Below, in pieces: positions 52,066 to 61,059 of a DNA stretch of 64,000 bases. Source of the stretch: Haloarcula taiwanensis (GTDB taxonomy: Archaea > Halobacteriota > Halobacteria > Halobacteriales > Haloarculaceae); NCBI GenBank assembly GCA_002844335.1, contig CP019154.1:2604001-2668000 (forward strand), written 5' to 3'. The notes under the pieces were generated by a model. The model saw only the letters and a list, made by a program, of their open reading frames with translations, made no database searches and was not told the DNA's origin. How positions within the stretch are numbered: position 1 is the stretch's first letter; each line of letters opens with the position of its first letter. The position numbers were made by a program, and so were the translations under genes.

Positions 52066-52563
52066 CTATTCGATTTCGATTCGGTTCGAATCGTCGGCGT
52101 CAGCCGCGCGTGGCAGCGTTATTTCGAGAACGCCGTTGTGGTAGGTGGCGGTGATCGCATCGTCTGAGACCGGCTGTGGAACGGCGACTCGCTCGGCGAC
52201 TCGTCGGCTGTGTCGGCGAGCGCCGGCGCTGGTCTCTTCAGCAACCGTGCTCTCACCCTGGATTGTGAGGACGCCGTCGTCGAAACGAACGGCGAGGTCG
52301 TCCCGCTCGAAGCCCGGGAGGTCGACCATCACGGCGTATCCGTCGTCGGTCTCGTCGACGTGGAGGTTCGTGTCGATGCCGTGTCGGCGGTGGTCGTCCG
52401 AGTGTGTGCTAACCGGTCGGTCAGTGCGGTACTCGGGACTGTTGTCCGTTCGGCGTCCCGAATCGGCCCCTGTCCACCGGCCGAAACTGTCGTCCATCAT
52501 CTCCCGTTGTGTCTGTGCAAAGAGTCGGAGCATTGTCTCGAAGGGGTCGTCTTTGTGTGTCAT
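52066..52563 (-). CDS. Hsp20/alpha-crystallin small heat-shock protein
   Basis: The start at 52563 (MTHKDDPFETMLRLF) gives 165 residues and is supported by a TATA element 23-32 bp upstream. The N-terminal ~70 residues are polar with a short amphipathic helix. The alpha-crystallin domain (~75-160) has DDGYAVMVDLPGFERDDLAV, then DDGVLTIQGE and the signature YHNGVLEITLP. Small heat-shock proteins hold unfolding proteins in solution. Confidence 0.93.
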   Translation of the reverse strand: MTHKDDPFETMLRLFAQTQREMMDDSFGRWTGADSGRRTDNSPEYRTDRPVSTHSDDHRRHGIDTNLHVDETDDGYAVMVDLPGFERDDLAVRFDDGVLTIQGESTVAEETSAGARRHSRRVAERVAVPQPVSDDAITATYHNGVLEITLPRAADADDSNRIEIE

Positions 52564-52596
52564 AATCACATTATATACGCTCGTGATTATATTAAC
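52562..52596 (-). promoter_or_regulatory. Promoter and inverted repeat upstream of hsp20
   Basis: ATAATCAC (52562-52569) and GTGATTAT (52583-52590) are a perfect 8-bp inverted repeat with a 13-bp spacer. The right arm overlaps the minus-strand TATA-like TTAATATAAT (52586-52595), and the left arm overlaps the start codon. A protein bound here would block TATA-binding protein or transcription start, so the element is a candidate heat-shock operator. Confidence 0.5.
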
Positions 52597-52783
52597 AATT
52601 GCGTAACACATGCTATCACGGAAATATAGAAGCGCCGTAACGGATCGGCACTCGACCGGGTCGGGTGTGCGTGAGAGGGGGCCGTAGCGGAACTGTTTTG
52701 ACAGGCGTACAGCTAGAACAGCCAGAGCAAACCGCCGAGTACCCGGTCCGTCGGTGGCCGGGCGGCTGGATACGAAACAAACC

Positions 52784-55700
52784 ATGGCAACCGATTCCGG
52801 CACCCGGATGGACCCTTCGGCCGACGAGGTATCGAACTACGACTATCAGAACGACACCGTCGCCCGGTCCGGTCTCGTAGACGACCTGCAGACGCGTATC
52901 GACGGCGAGGTCCGGTTCGATGAGTACTCGCGGCAGTTGTACGCGACCGACGCCAGCCTCTACGAGGTACTGCCCATCGGCGTCGTCTACCCGCGCTCGA
53001 CCGAGGACGTAGCCGCGGTCATGTCCTACTGTGCCCAGCGAGAGATTCCGGTTCTTCCCCGGGGCGGCGGGACGAGCCTCGCCGGCCAGACCGTCAACGA
53101 GGCCGTCGTGCTGGATTTCTCGCGGTACATGAACGAACTCGTCGAGACGCGGCCGGACGACCGGCGGGCGCGAGCGCAGCCGGGCATCAAGCTCGGCGAT
53201 CTGAACGGGGAACTGGCCGACCACGGGCTGAAGTTCGCTCCAGACCCCGCATGGGGCGACAAGAGCGTGCTCGGGGGCGCTATCGGCAACAACTCCACCG
53301 GCGCGCACTCCCTGCAGTACGGCAAGACCGACGCCTACATCGAGGAGTGCGAGGTCGTCCTCGCGGACGGCACTGTCACGACTTTCGGCAAAATTAGCCG
53401 CGAAGAACTCCGCGACCGGGCGGACCCAGACGGCGACCTCGAAGCCCGGATTTACGCCGAAATAGAGCGGATACTCGCCGAGGAGGGCGAGGAAATCGAG
53501 AGCCACTACCCGGACCTGAAGCGCAACGTCTCGGGGTACAACCTCGACTGGGTCCTCGAAGACGCCGAGGACGGGACCGTCAACGTCGCCTCGCTGCTGG
53601 CCGGCAGCGAGGGCACGCTTGCCATCGTCACCGAGGCCGAGGTGTCCCTGGAGCCGATTCCCGAGACCAAGTCGATGGCCTTGCTCGCCTACGAGGGACT
53701 CATCGAGGCCATGGAAGACGTTTCGGACATCCTCGAACACGACCCGGCGGCCGTCGAGGTACTCGACGACGTGCTCATCGATCTGGCCCGCGACACCGCC
53801 GAGTTCGAGGACGTGGTCGGCATGTTGCCCGACGGGACCCGGGCGGTCCTCATCGTGGAGTTCTACGCCGACGACGAGGAGAGCGGCCGCCGGAAGGTCG
53901 CCGACCTGCTCGCGGACCGGACCGAGGGCGTCGCCCCCGACGCCGACCCGACGGCGGGCCGGACCGTCGTCGACGCGCCGGTGCGGGCCTTCGACGCCAT
54001 GGAGGCCCACGAAGAGGCCAAACGCGAGAAATTCTGGAAGATGCGCAAGTCCGGCCTCCCCATCCTGCTCTCGCGGACGACCGACGAGAAACACGGCTCG
54101 TTCATCGAGGACACCGCCATCCCGCCCGAGAACCTCCCCGAGTACGTCGCCGACTTCCAGGAGATTCTGGAGGCCCACGACACCTTCGCCTCCTTCTACG
54201 CCCACGCCGGGCCCGGCGTGCTCCACATCCGCCCGCTCATCAACACCAAGACAGTCGAGGGCGTCGAGACGATGGAGTCCATCGCCGACGCGGTGACGGA
54301 CCTCGTCGTGAAATACGGCGGGAGCGTCTCGGGCGAGCACGGCGACGGCCGCGCCCGCACGCAGTGGAACAAGAAGCTCTACGGCCCGGACCTCTGGGAG
54401 ACGTTCCAGGAGCTCAAGTCCGCGTTCGACCCCGACTGGCTGCTCAACCCCGGCCAGGTCGTCGGCGTCGACGACGCCGCTGTCGAGTCCGGCGCAAAGC
54501 CCGAGCGGGCGCGCACGGTCGAGATGACCGAGCACCTCCGATTCGACCCGGCCTACGAGTTCGAGACCGGGTTCGACCCCGCGCTGGAGTGGGACGACGA
54601 CAACGGGATGCAGGGGATGGTGGAGCTCTGTCACGGCTGTGGCGGCTGTCGCGGGCCACAGGAGACCACCGGGGGCGTGATGTGCCCGACCTACCGCGCC
54701 GCCGAGGAGGAGATTACCGCGACGCGGGGCCGGGCGAACATGCTCCGGCAGGCGATGAGCGGCGACCTCCCGGACGATCCCACCGACGAGGAATTCATGC
54801 ACGAGGTGCTCGACCTCTGTATCGGCTGCAAGGGGTGTGCGAAGGACTGCCCGAGCGAGGTCGACATGGCGAAGCTCAAAGCCGAGGTGACCCACGCCCA
54901 CCACCAGAAACACGGCTCCAGCCTGCGGGACAAGGTGTTCGCCAACATCGATGCGCTTGCCGGACTCGGAAGCGCGTTCGCGCCGCTGTCGAACCTCGCG
55001 ACGAAGGTGCCGGGCGCTCGCACTGTCCTCGAAAAGGCGGTCGGCATCGCCCCCGAGCGGACGCTTCCAAGCTTCCAGCGCAGGACGCTACAGGACTGGT
55101 TCGACGACCGCGGCCCGCAGGTCCCGGCCGGCGATGCCGAGCGGCAAGCCTTGCTGTTCCCTGACACGTACACGAACTACAGCCACCCCGAGGTCGGGAA
55201 AGCCGCCGTTCGCGTGCTCGAAGCCGCGGGCGTCCACGTCCAGTTGGCTGACCGAACCGACAGCGGCCGGCCGGCCCACTCGAAGGGGTTTCTGGACCAG
55301 TCCCGAGCCACTGCGCGGGACAACGTCGACGCGCTCGTTCCCGCAGTCGAGGAGGGTTGGGACGTGGTGCTGGTGGAACCGAGCGACGCCGTGATGTTCC
55401 AGTCGGACTATTTAGACCTGCTCTCGGGGGAGGACGTGGAGGTGCTCGCCGAAAACGCGTACGGCGTCTGTGAGTACCTCGACACCTTCCGGCTGGACGA
55501 GGGGGCCGACTGGGACGCTGGGCGCGAGACGCTGACCTACCACGGCCACTGCCACCAGAAGGCGACGAAGAAGGACCACCACGCCGTCGGCGTGCTCCGG
55601 CGGGCCGGCTACGACGTGGACCCGCTGGATTCTGGCTGTTGTGGCATGGCCGGCTCCTTCGGCTACGAGACCGAGCACTTCTCGATGAGCAAAGCTATCG

Positions 55701-55849
55701 GCTCGATACTGTTCGACCAGATAGGCGACAGCTGCGGTGACACCGTGGTCGCGCCCGGCGCGTCCTGTCGCACGCAACTGGACGACTGGGCAGAAAGTGA
55801 CGGGGAGCCGCCGCATCCAGTCGAGAAGCTCGACGCAGCCCTAGCCTGA
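52784..55849 (+). CDS. FAD-linked oxidase fused to Fe-S/CCG domains (D-lactate/glycolate-type dehydrogenase)
   Basis: The ATG at 52784 gives 1021 residues; another ATG eight codons later is possible. Residues ~60-260 are the FAD-binding fold (VLPRGGGTSLAGQTV, GGAIGNNSTGAHSL). ~290-560 form the GlcD-like cap, with the GEHGDGRAR motif at ~525. CHGCGGCRGPQ and CIGCKGCAKDCPSEVD are a ferredoxin-like pair of cluster sites, and the C-terminus has CCG-type motifs, GHCHQKA and SGCCGMAGSFG. Such fusions oxidise D-lactate, glycolate or D-2-hydroxyglutarate. The substrate is not determinable here. Confidence 0.9.
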   Translation: MATDSGTRMDPSADEVSNYDYQNDTVARSGLVDDLQTRIDGEVRFDEYSRQLYATDASLYEVLPIGVVYPRSTEDVAAVMSYCAQREIPVLPRGGGTSLAGQTVNEAVVLDFSRYMNELVETRPDDRRARAQPGIKLGDLNGELADHGLKFAPDPAWGDKSVLGGAIGNNSTGAHSLQYGKTDAYIEECEVVLADGTVTTFGKISREELRDRADPDGDLEARIYAEIERILAEEGEEIESHYPDLKRNVSGYNLDWVLEDAEDGTVNVASLLAGSEGTLAIVTEAEVSLEPIPETKSMALLAYEGLIEAMEDVSDILEHDPAAVEVLDDVLIDLARDTAEFEDVVGMLPDGTRAVLIVEFYADDEESGRRKVADLLADRTEGVAPDADPTAGRTVVDAPVRAFDAMEAHEEAKREKFWKMRKSGLPILLSRTTDEKHGSFIEDTAIPPENLPEYVADFQEILEAHDTFASFYAHAGPGVLHIRPLINTKTVEGVETMESIADAVTDLVVKYGGSVSGEHGDGRARTQWNKKLYGPDLWETFQELKSAFDPDWLLNPGQVVGVDDAAVESGAKPERARTVEMTEHLRFDPAYEFETGFDPALEWDDDNGMQGMVELCHGCGGCRGPQETTGGVMCPTYRAAEEEITATRGRANMLRQAMSGDLPDDPTDEEFMHEVLDLCIGCKGCAKDCPSEVDMAKLKAEVTHAHHQKHGSSLRDKVFANIDALAGLGSAFAPLSNLATKVPGARTVLEKAVGIAPERTLPSFQRRTLQDWFDDRGPQVPAGDAERQALLFPDTYTNYSHPEVGKAAVRVLEAAGVHVQLADRTDSGRPAHSKGFLDQSRATARDNVDALVPAVEEGWDVVLVEPSDAVMFQSDYLDLLSGEDVEVLAENAYGVCEYLDTFRLDEGADWDAGRETLTYHGHCHQKATKKDHHAVGVLRRAGYDVDPLDSGCCGMAGSFGYETEHFSMSKAIGSILFDQIGDSCGDTVVAPGASCRTQLDDWAESDGEPPHPVEKLDAALA

Positions 55850-56365
55850 CGATTCCTCGGGCTGGCGCACCGCCTGAACGATGCCGACCGTCTGGCCGAC
55901 CAGCGCAAGTCCGATGCCGGCGAGCAACGCGGTTTCCGCCGGCGGGAACAGCGCGCCAGCGTACACTGCCGCGCCGAGAACACTCAGCACTGCGCCGGCC
56001 GTGTACGCCCGCTGGCCTGCCGGAACGTGCTTCCCAGTGTAGTAGAGGCCGACGCCCGGAACAGCCATCCACCCCAGTAGTGTCGTCGTCAGGAACGGAA
56101 CCCGGAGCGGAGAGTAGAGGAAACCGACGATGCCGCCGACGGTGAGCAGGAGTCCAACGAGCAGAATATCGCGCCAGATACGGAGGACGCCAGTTACCAT
56201 CTCGTCCCACGAAAGAACGGCGAACGCAGCGATGAGGACGGCGGCGACGACGTGAAACGCCAGCACTGTCCGCTCAGTGACCGCGTCGAGATGCGCAAGT
56301 CCCACGAGCAGCCACGCGAGCGGGATGAGTACGGTCGGACCCTGTGCGCGCAAGCGAGGGAACAT
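55841..56365 (-). CDS. Membrane protein of unknown function
   Basis: The start at 56365 (MFPRLRAQGPTVLIPL) gives 174 residues with about five to six helices and short loops. No motif recognised. It overlaps the convergent oxidoreductase by 9 bp and lies 52 bp downstream of the sensor kinase on the same strand, so co-transcription with the kinase is possible. Confidence 0.65.
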   Translation of the reverse strand: MFPRLRAQGPTVLIPLAWLLVGLAHLDAVTERTVLAFHVVAAVLIAAFAVLSWDEMVTGVLRIWRDILLVGLLLTVGGIVGFLYSPLRVPFLTTTLLGWMAVPGVGLYYTGKHVPAGQRAYTAGAVLSVLGAAVYAGALFPPAETALLAGIGLALVGQTVGIVQAVRQPEESSG

Positions 56366-56417
56366 ACCCCCCACTGTGCCCCCCACAATCAAGAAACGTC
56401 GGTCGTGCGGTACTGTG

Positions 56418-57614
56418 TCACGCTCGCGGGAGTTCGACAACGAAGTGCGCGCCGTCGAGGTCGGTGTCGGCGAAGTCCGTGTCGAATTCGCTGGCGGAGT
56501 CGGCGAGGTAGATGTCGCCGCCGAAGCTGGTAACGAGCGTCTCGACGAGATGGAGCCCACCGCCGTGCGTGTCGCCCGCTCGCGGGTCGAAGATGTTGTC
56601 ACGCCGGTCGTCGGGAATCCCCGGGCCGTCGTCGACCACGTGAATCTCGACGACATCGCCAGTTTCGCGGATCGCGACGAACACCGACGGGTGATCGCGC
56701 TCGTCTCCAGTCGACTGGCCGGCCTCCGCTCGCGGTGCCTCGCTCTGTAGCGCTGCCCCGTCCGTCGCGGTCCCCTCGGCGGAGAGTTCGGCCGCTGGCG
56801 TCCCGTGTTCGATAGCGTTCTCTATGAGATTCCGGAGAACCGGGCGGGCGGCCTCGTTTGTGCGTGCCATCGCGCTGCCCGATGCTTGAAACTCGATAGC
56901 GATGGGATGTGTTTGCTCGATTCGCTGTATCACCGCCTCGGCGATTCCGACAACGTCAGTCGGTTCGAAGGTCGGGTCGGGACCGAGGGTCTCGACGACA
57001 GCCCCGGCGTTGTCGACCAGGCTGTCGAGTTCGGTTACCTGTTCACGAATCGCGTCCGCTGCCGTTTGAATCGTCTCCGAGTCGGCGTTGCGCCGGATGA
57101 TTGTCCCCCGGCCGTCAATAACGACCAGTCCGTTCGCGATATCGTGCCGGAGCAGGTCGTTGACGAACGACAGCGTGTTCGCGGTTCGGGTCGCACGGCT
57201 GGCATCCTGACGGGCCCGGACCGCGAGCGTGCCCGCGATGAGTCCCGTGACAGCGCCAGTCTCCATCGACAACAGGGTGACGAACACCGGTTCGGCGATC
57301 GTTCGGCCCTCCATCATACGGATAAACACGCTCAAACCGATGACCGTCCCGACTGCGAGACTGCCAGCGACGCTCCAGACGAAAACGGTCCAGATCTGCT
57401 CACCCGGTGTCGACGACGAGACGAGGCGATAGCTGCCATACACCAGCACCAGCGGCAGTAGTCCGTCAAGGCCCAGTGCAAGCACGGGGCCACCGACCTG
57501 TCCGATGCGCTGTGTCTCGATACCGAGGTGCCAGACGACGGCCACACCTGTAAAAGCGAGACCGAAGCCAGCGAGCAGCCACGGCGCAAGGCGGGCCCGG
57601 ACACCGCGGTACAT
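56418..57614 (-). CDS. Membrane-bound histidine kinase
   Basis: The ATG at 57614 (MYRGVRARLAPWLLAG) gives 398 residues; an ATG 11 codons upstream at 57647 is the alternative. About six membrane helices (1-155) form the sensor. The H box is FVNDLLRHDIANGLVVI, the N box VLRNLIENAIEHG, and the ATP lid has VVDDGPGIP and HGGGLHLVETLVTSFGG. A low-complexity insert separates N and G1 boxes. No response regulator is adjacent, as is common in haloarchaea. The signal is unknown. Confidence 0.9.
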   Translation of the reverse strand: MYRGVRARLAPWLLAGFGLAFTGVAVVWHLGIETQRIGQVGGPVLALGLDGLLPLVLVYGSYRLVSSSTPGEQIWTVFVWSVAGSLAVGTVIGLSVFIRMMEGRTIAEPVFVTLLSMETGAVTGLIAGTLAVRARQDASRATRTANTLSFVNDLLRHDIANGLVVIDGRGTIIRRNADSETIQTAADAIREQVTELDSLVDNAGAVVETLGPDPTFEPTDVVGIAEAVIQRIEQTHPIAIEFQASGSAMARTNEAARPVLRNLIENAIEHGTPAAELSAEGTATDGAALQSEAPRAEAGQSTGDERDHPSVFVAIRETGDVVEIHVVDDGPGIPDDRRDNIFDPRAGDTHGGGLHLVETLVTSFGGDIYLADSASEFDTDFADTDLDGAHFVVELPRA

Positions 57615-57647
57615 AGTTACGACTTGTGCTCGAATGGCTAATTCCAT

Positions 57648-57837
57648 TCGATTAGTGAAATGATAGGACCGAGCGCGACGCCGAAGCGTCGACAGCCAGC
57701 CGGGAGATCAGCCGACGCGTGTGGTGTGCCAGTATTACACACTCCCTAATCGCCAGACTGCGGGCGGTTTTCTCTGTTTCCTACCAGAGTATCGTACCGA
57801 CACTGTTATCCGTGGTGCTGGCATCTCTATGGTTGCA
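57648..57837 (+). promoter_or_regulatory. Upstream region of the cold-shock genes
   Basis: A 190-bp gap between the divergent kinase and the first cold-shock gene. GTATTACAC around 57731-57740 is TATA-like and would give a leader of ~70 nt or more, unlike most genes here. A long structured leader is typical of cold-shock mRNAs; no specific fold was established by eye. Confidence 0.3.
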
Positions 57838-58032
57838 ATGGCGAAAGGAACGGTTGATTTCTTCAACGACACTGGCGGTTACGGTTTCATCGATACTGAG
57901 GACGCGGACGAGGACGTCTTCTTCCACATGGAAGACATCGGCGGCCCGGACCTCGAGGAAGGACAGGAGCTCGAATTCGACATCGAGCAGGCGGACAAGG
58001 GTCCGCGCGCCAACAACGTCACGAGGCTCTAA
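57838..58032 (+). CDS. cspA: Cold-shock domain protein, copy 1
   Basis: The ATG at 57838 (MAKGTVDFFNDTGGYG) gives 64 residues; an ATG three codons upstream is possible. RNP-like motifs GYGFIDTE and DVFFHMED carry the aromatic residues that bind single-stranded nucleic acid. These are small acidic haloarchaeal CspA proteins, RNA chaperones. Followed after 2 bp by a near-identical paralogue. Confidence 0.94.
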   Translation: MAKGTVDFFNDTGGYGFIDTEDADEDVFFHMEDIGGPDLEEGQELEFDIEQADKGPRANNVTRL

Positions 58033-58034
58033 CG

Positions 58035-58229
58035 ATGGCGACAGGCACTGTCGACTTCTTCAACGACACTGGTGGCTACGGCTTCATCGAGACCGACGAT
58101 GCGGACGAAGACGTCTTCTTCCACATGGAAGACGTCGGCGGCCCTGACCTCGAAGAGGGGCAGGAAGTCGAGTTCGACATCGAGCAGGCGGACAAGGGTC
58201 CGCGTGCGACCAACCTCACGCGACTGTAA
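58035..58229 (+). CDS. cspA: Cold-shock domain protein, copy 2
   Basis: A 64-residue paralogue of the preceding gene, starting MATGTVDFFNDTGGYG and differing from it at only a handful of positions (for example GFIETDD for GFIDTED). Tandem arrangement with a 2-bp gap indicates recent duplication and co-expression. Confidence 0.94.
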   Translation: MATGTVDFFNDTGGYGFIETDDADEDVFFHMEDVGGPDLEEGQEVEFDIEQADKGPRATNLTRL

Positions 58230-58354
58230 GACCGGTTCTGTCTGCAGTCTAGCACTATAATCACTTGTCAGCGGTCGCGGTGTACGCACGCACGGCAGTG
58301 TCGCTGGCACGCACACAACTCACGGCGAGCAACGGCACTCGGCGAGACACGCCA

Positions 58355-59095
58355 CTACGTGAGCAGTGGCGACGCCGCCCGATAGACGGTCTCCATCGGC
58401 AGCCCCGCCGCGTCCCGCGGCGGTTCGGGCGGGAGCGTGTACAGTTCTCCGTCATCCGGGACGGCTGTGTACGCGAGGACGACAGCGTCCAGCACGTCGT
58501 CGATAGCCACTGCCGTGCCACCAGTCGCTTCGGCGGCCTTCTGGACCGTCGGGGCAGCGTCGCGGTCGTAATGGGCGAGAATCCGCATCCGCTCTGCGTA
58601 TCCCCCGGCGGTGCGCTTCGAGTAACTGAGCGGCTCGCCGGCGAACGCCCGGAAACAGACCTCTGGGTGAGACTCTCGGATAGCGGCGGCGGCCTCGGGC
58701 AGTTCCTGCAGGAGTTCATCGACCCGGGCGAGGCTGTCGCTGCGTTCGAACGCCCGCTCGGAGAGGTCGTTCCCGGTCTTGCGCTTGTGGACGCGATTGG
58801 CCGTCGAGTAGCGCTGTTTTCGCGTCGCTTCCCGTACCGGCGGTGTGTGGATGGTCGAGCTGCGCGCACCGAGAACGGACCGAGCGAGTTCGTCACACCG
58901 GCGGTCCGGCTCGCCGGATTCGACAAGTCCGATTGGGACGCCGACCAGAATCCGGCGGGCGCGCTCGTCGTAGGCTGACCAGCACGCACCGATACTGTCG
59001 AACACCGACGCGTGGTCGAAGCCGTCGCCAGTGAACGCGACAGCAACCCAGGACTCGTCGCTCCGATCAACGCCGACGTACAGCGGTTCCGCCAT
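58355..59095 (-). CDS. DUF429-family protein
   Basis: The start at 59095 (MAEPLYVGVDRSDESW) gives 246 residues. YVGVDRSDESWVAV is an actin/RNase-H-like first strand, with conserved Asp; RRILVGVPIGLVESG and SHPEVCFRAFAGEPLSYSKR follow the DUF429 pattern, and the late AIDDVLDAVVLAY carries two more acidic residues. A nuclease-like RNase H fold is suspected for the family; activity is unproven. Confidence 0.82.
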   Translation of the reverse strand: MAEPLYVGVDRSDESWVAVAFTGDGFDHASVFDSIGACWSAYDERARRILVGVPIGLVESGEPDRRCDELARSVLGARSSTIHTPPVREATRKQRYSTANRVHKRKTGNDLSERAFERSDSLARVDELLQELPEAAAAIRESHPEVCFRAFAGEPLSYSKRTAGGYAERMRILAHYDRDAAPTVQKAAEATGGTAVAIDDVLDAVVLAYTAVPDDGELYTLPPEPPRDAAGLPMETVYRAASPLLT

Positions 59096-59203
59096 TGTGG
59101 ATACTCGTTCCGACGGGCGCAAAAGTGTATCCCGAGGTGTTTCTTGCCCAACCGGTCACGCACCTAAGCTATCGGTCGACGTGCTGACGGCCCCGAGAAC
59201 GGG

Positions 59204-59389
59204 TCACGTCTGCCCGAATTTCGTGAGGTCTTTGAGTGGTACCAGGCGGTGTTCCAGCGCCGGTTTCGTGTAGCCAGCCGACTCCTCGGAGACGCCGCTT
59301 GTGAACACCAGCACCTTCTGCTGGAGGACATGCGGCACGCCGTCAGTGTCTCTGATGATGTCGACCGACCGCCACGCTTCGTCTTCCAT
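59204..59389 (-). CDS. Small haloarchaeal hypothetical protein
   Basis: A 61-residue protein beginning MEDEAWRSVDIIRDTDG and ending LVPLKDLTKFGQT. It looks like a compact alpha/beta domain of one helix and several strands. The ATG is well placed and the codon pattern host-like. It follows the broken zinc-ribbon gene on the same strand. Family not recognised. Confidence 0.55.
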   Translation of the reverse strand: MEDEAWRSVDIIRDTDGVPHVLQQKVLVFTSGVSEESAGYTKPALEHRLVPLKDLTKFGQT

Positions 59390-59430
59390 GTGTCTGACTC
59401 ACACGCCGCTGCCACGTGTCTCTTTCCCCG

Positions 59431-59582
59431 CTACGAGTCCGGCCCGACGAATATCGTCCGGAGCCGCGCACCGCAGTCCGGACAGTATGCCAGCGCTCGG
59501 TATCGAGGTCGCCGAACGTCTCCCGGCGAATCGCGTCCCCGACGCTGACCGACCGGCCGCAGGTATCACACTTCTCCGCCAT
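59431..59582 (-). pseudogene. Zinc-ribbon gene broken by a single-base frameshift
   Basis: From the ATG at 59582 the frame reads MAEKCDTCGRSVSVGD and continues sensibly to GDLDTERW, then loses protein character. One base shift later, near 59486-59491, another frame gives YCPDCGARLRTIFVGPDS and a stop at 59431. Joined, these make a ~50-residue double-CxxC zinc ribbon, so one base seems to be missing. A sequencing error or a recent inactivating deletion are both possible. Confidence 0.7.
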
Positions 59583-59656
59583 ACGGATCGGTGGCGGGCC
59601 AGAATCAAAACCCGCTCGCCCACAGGCATTTAGCCGGCGCGGGCGTGGGGCCGGCC

Positions 59657-60364
59657 ATGGACGGTGTCGTACTCGCCGCCGGCGAGGGAACGCGGATGCG
59701 ACCGCTCACCGCCGACAAGCCGAAGGGACTGGTCGAGGTGGCCGGACAGCCGCTGCTGACCCACTGTTTCGAGACGCTGCTGTCGGTCGGCGTCAACCGC
59801 CTGGTCGTCGTCGTCGGCTACCGCGGCGACGACATCGTCGCCCGCTACGGCGACCAGTACCGGGACACGCCGATAGCGTACGTCCGACAGGAGGAACGGC
59901 TGGGGCTGGCCCACGCGCTCGAACAGGCCCGGACCGCCGTCGACGGGACCTTCGTCGTGTTGAACGGCGACAACGTCTGCCGGGCGAACGTCGGCGACGC
60001 GCTCGCCCGCCACCGCGAGAGCGACGCCAGCGCCACGCTACTGGTCGAGGACGTGTCCCGGGCCGAGGCTAGGTCGACCGGCGTCGTCACAACGGACGGG
60101 GAAGGACGGGTGACTGGCCTCGTCGAGAAGCCGGCGGACCCGCCGTCAACGCTAGTCGCGCGGGGCTTTTTCGTGTTCGAACCGGCTATCGGCCACGCCT
60201 GCGCGCTGATACGTCCCTCCGAGCGGGGTGAGTACGAACTCCCCGACGCAATCGACCTGTTGCTGAGTGCCGGCCACCGCGTCGAGGCGGTCGAACTGGA
60301 GGGGTGGTGTCACAACGTCAACGAACCAGCCGACGTGGACACGGTTGAGGAACAGCTCGGCTGA
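59657..60364 (+). CDS. Sugar-phosphate nucleotidyltransferase
   Basis: The start at 59657 gives 235 residues opening MDGVVLAAGEGTRMRPLT, the nucleotide-binding loop with the PKG of DKPKGLVEVAGQPL. GTFVVLNGDN carries the metal-binding Asp, and GVVTTDGEGRVTGLVEKP the sugar-site Glu and Lys. It lacks the C-terminal left-handed beta-helix of bifunctional GlmU types. It makes an NDP-sugar, perhaps for glycans of the S-layer; the sugar is not determinable. Confidence 0.88.
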   Translation: MDGVVLAAGEGTRMRPLTADKPKGLVEVAGQPLLTHCFETLLSVGVNRLVVVVGYRGDDIVARYGDQYRDTPIAYVRQEERLGLAHALEQARTAVDGTFVVLNGDNVCRANVGDALARHRESDASATLLVEDVSRAEARSTGVVTTDGEGRVTGLVEKPADPPSTLVARGFFVFEPAIGHACALIRPSERGEYELPDAIDLLLSAGHRVEAVELEGWCHNVNEPADVDTVEEQLG

Positions 60365-60444
60365 CGGCGTCGACCGTTGCCAAGCGAAGCAGCGCGCGGA
60401 CGCGGCGACGGAACATCGAAGGAGCGTCACCCCAATACAGGGGT

Positions 60445-61059
60445 ATGACAGCCGTTCGGTCGCTGGCGCTCGTCGCACTTGCCGCGGTCGTAGCACTGGC
60501 GGGCTGCGGTGCGTTTTTCGGTGGTGGCGACTCGACGGAGTCGAAAGCGACGATAACGCCCGCCAACGTGCCAACAGAGGACGCGAAAGCGGCAGAACCG
60601 GCGGCGGGCGGGCGGGAGTACTGGGGCAACGTCTCCGTCGACACCAACAGATCGGCCGTGACACAGCCGCGGGTCCTCGAACTGCGGCCGAACTGCGAGC
60701 GACCGCCTGGGCTGGTCGTCCACATCCAGGTCCTCGCGTTGCAGAACAACGACCCGGCGACGAGCGAGGGTATCAACACGACCTGGCAGTTCGCCGCGCC
60801 ATCGAACCGGGACCTGACGGGACCGTACTCGAACTTCGTCCGAACGATCCAGAGCGGGTTTGAGCCGCTCCTGAACGCGACGGGCGTGCGGTACGGGCCG
60901 CTCGACCGCGACGGCGACACCGCGTCACAGCCGGTAACGGTCGTGAATGCGAACGGAACGACGACGAGCTACCGCTGGACGGTCGAAAAGCAGACCGAAG
61001 CGCCCTACGAGGGCTGCTGGATGACGACTGGGGTGGCCGCTACCCCTCCATCCCGCTGA
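60445..61059 (+). CDS. DUF4864-like lipoprotein
   Basis: A 204-residue protein with a lipoprotein leader ending VALAGCGAFFGG. The mature domain has HIQVLALQNNDPATSEG, then TTWQFAAPSNRDLTGPYSNF and SGFEPLLNATGV, matching the DUF4864 pattern. Secreted and lipid-anchored; function unknown. Its last 20 bp overlap the convergent permease gene. Confidence 0.75.
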   Translation: MTAVRSLALVALAAVVALAGCGAFFGGGDSTESKATITPANVPTEDAKAAEPAAGGREYWGNVSVDTNRSAVTQPRVLELRPNCERPPGLVVHIQVLALQNNDPATSEGINTTWQFAAPSNRDLTGPYSNFVRTIQSGFEPLLNATGVRYGPLDRDGDTASQPVTVVNANGTTTSYRWTVEKQTEAPYEGCWMTTGVAATPPSR

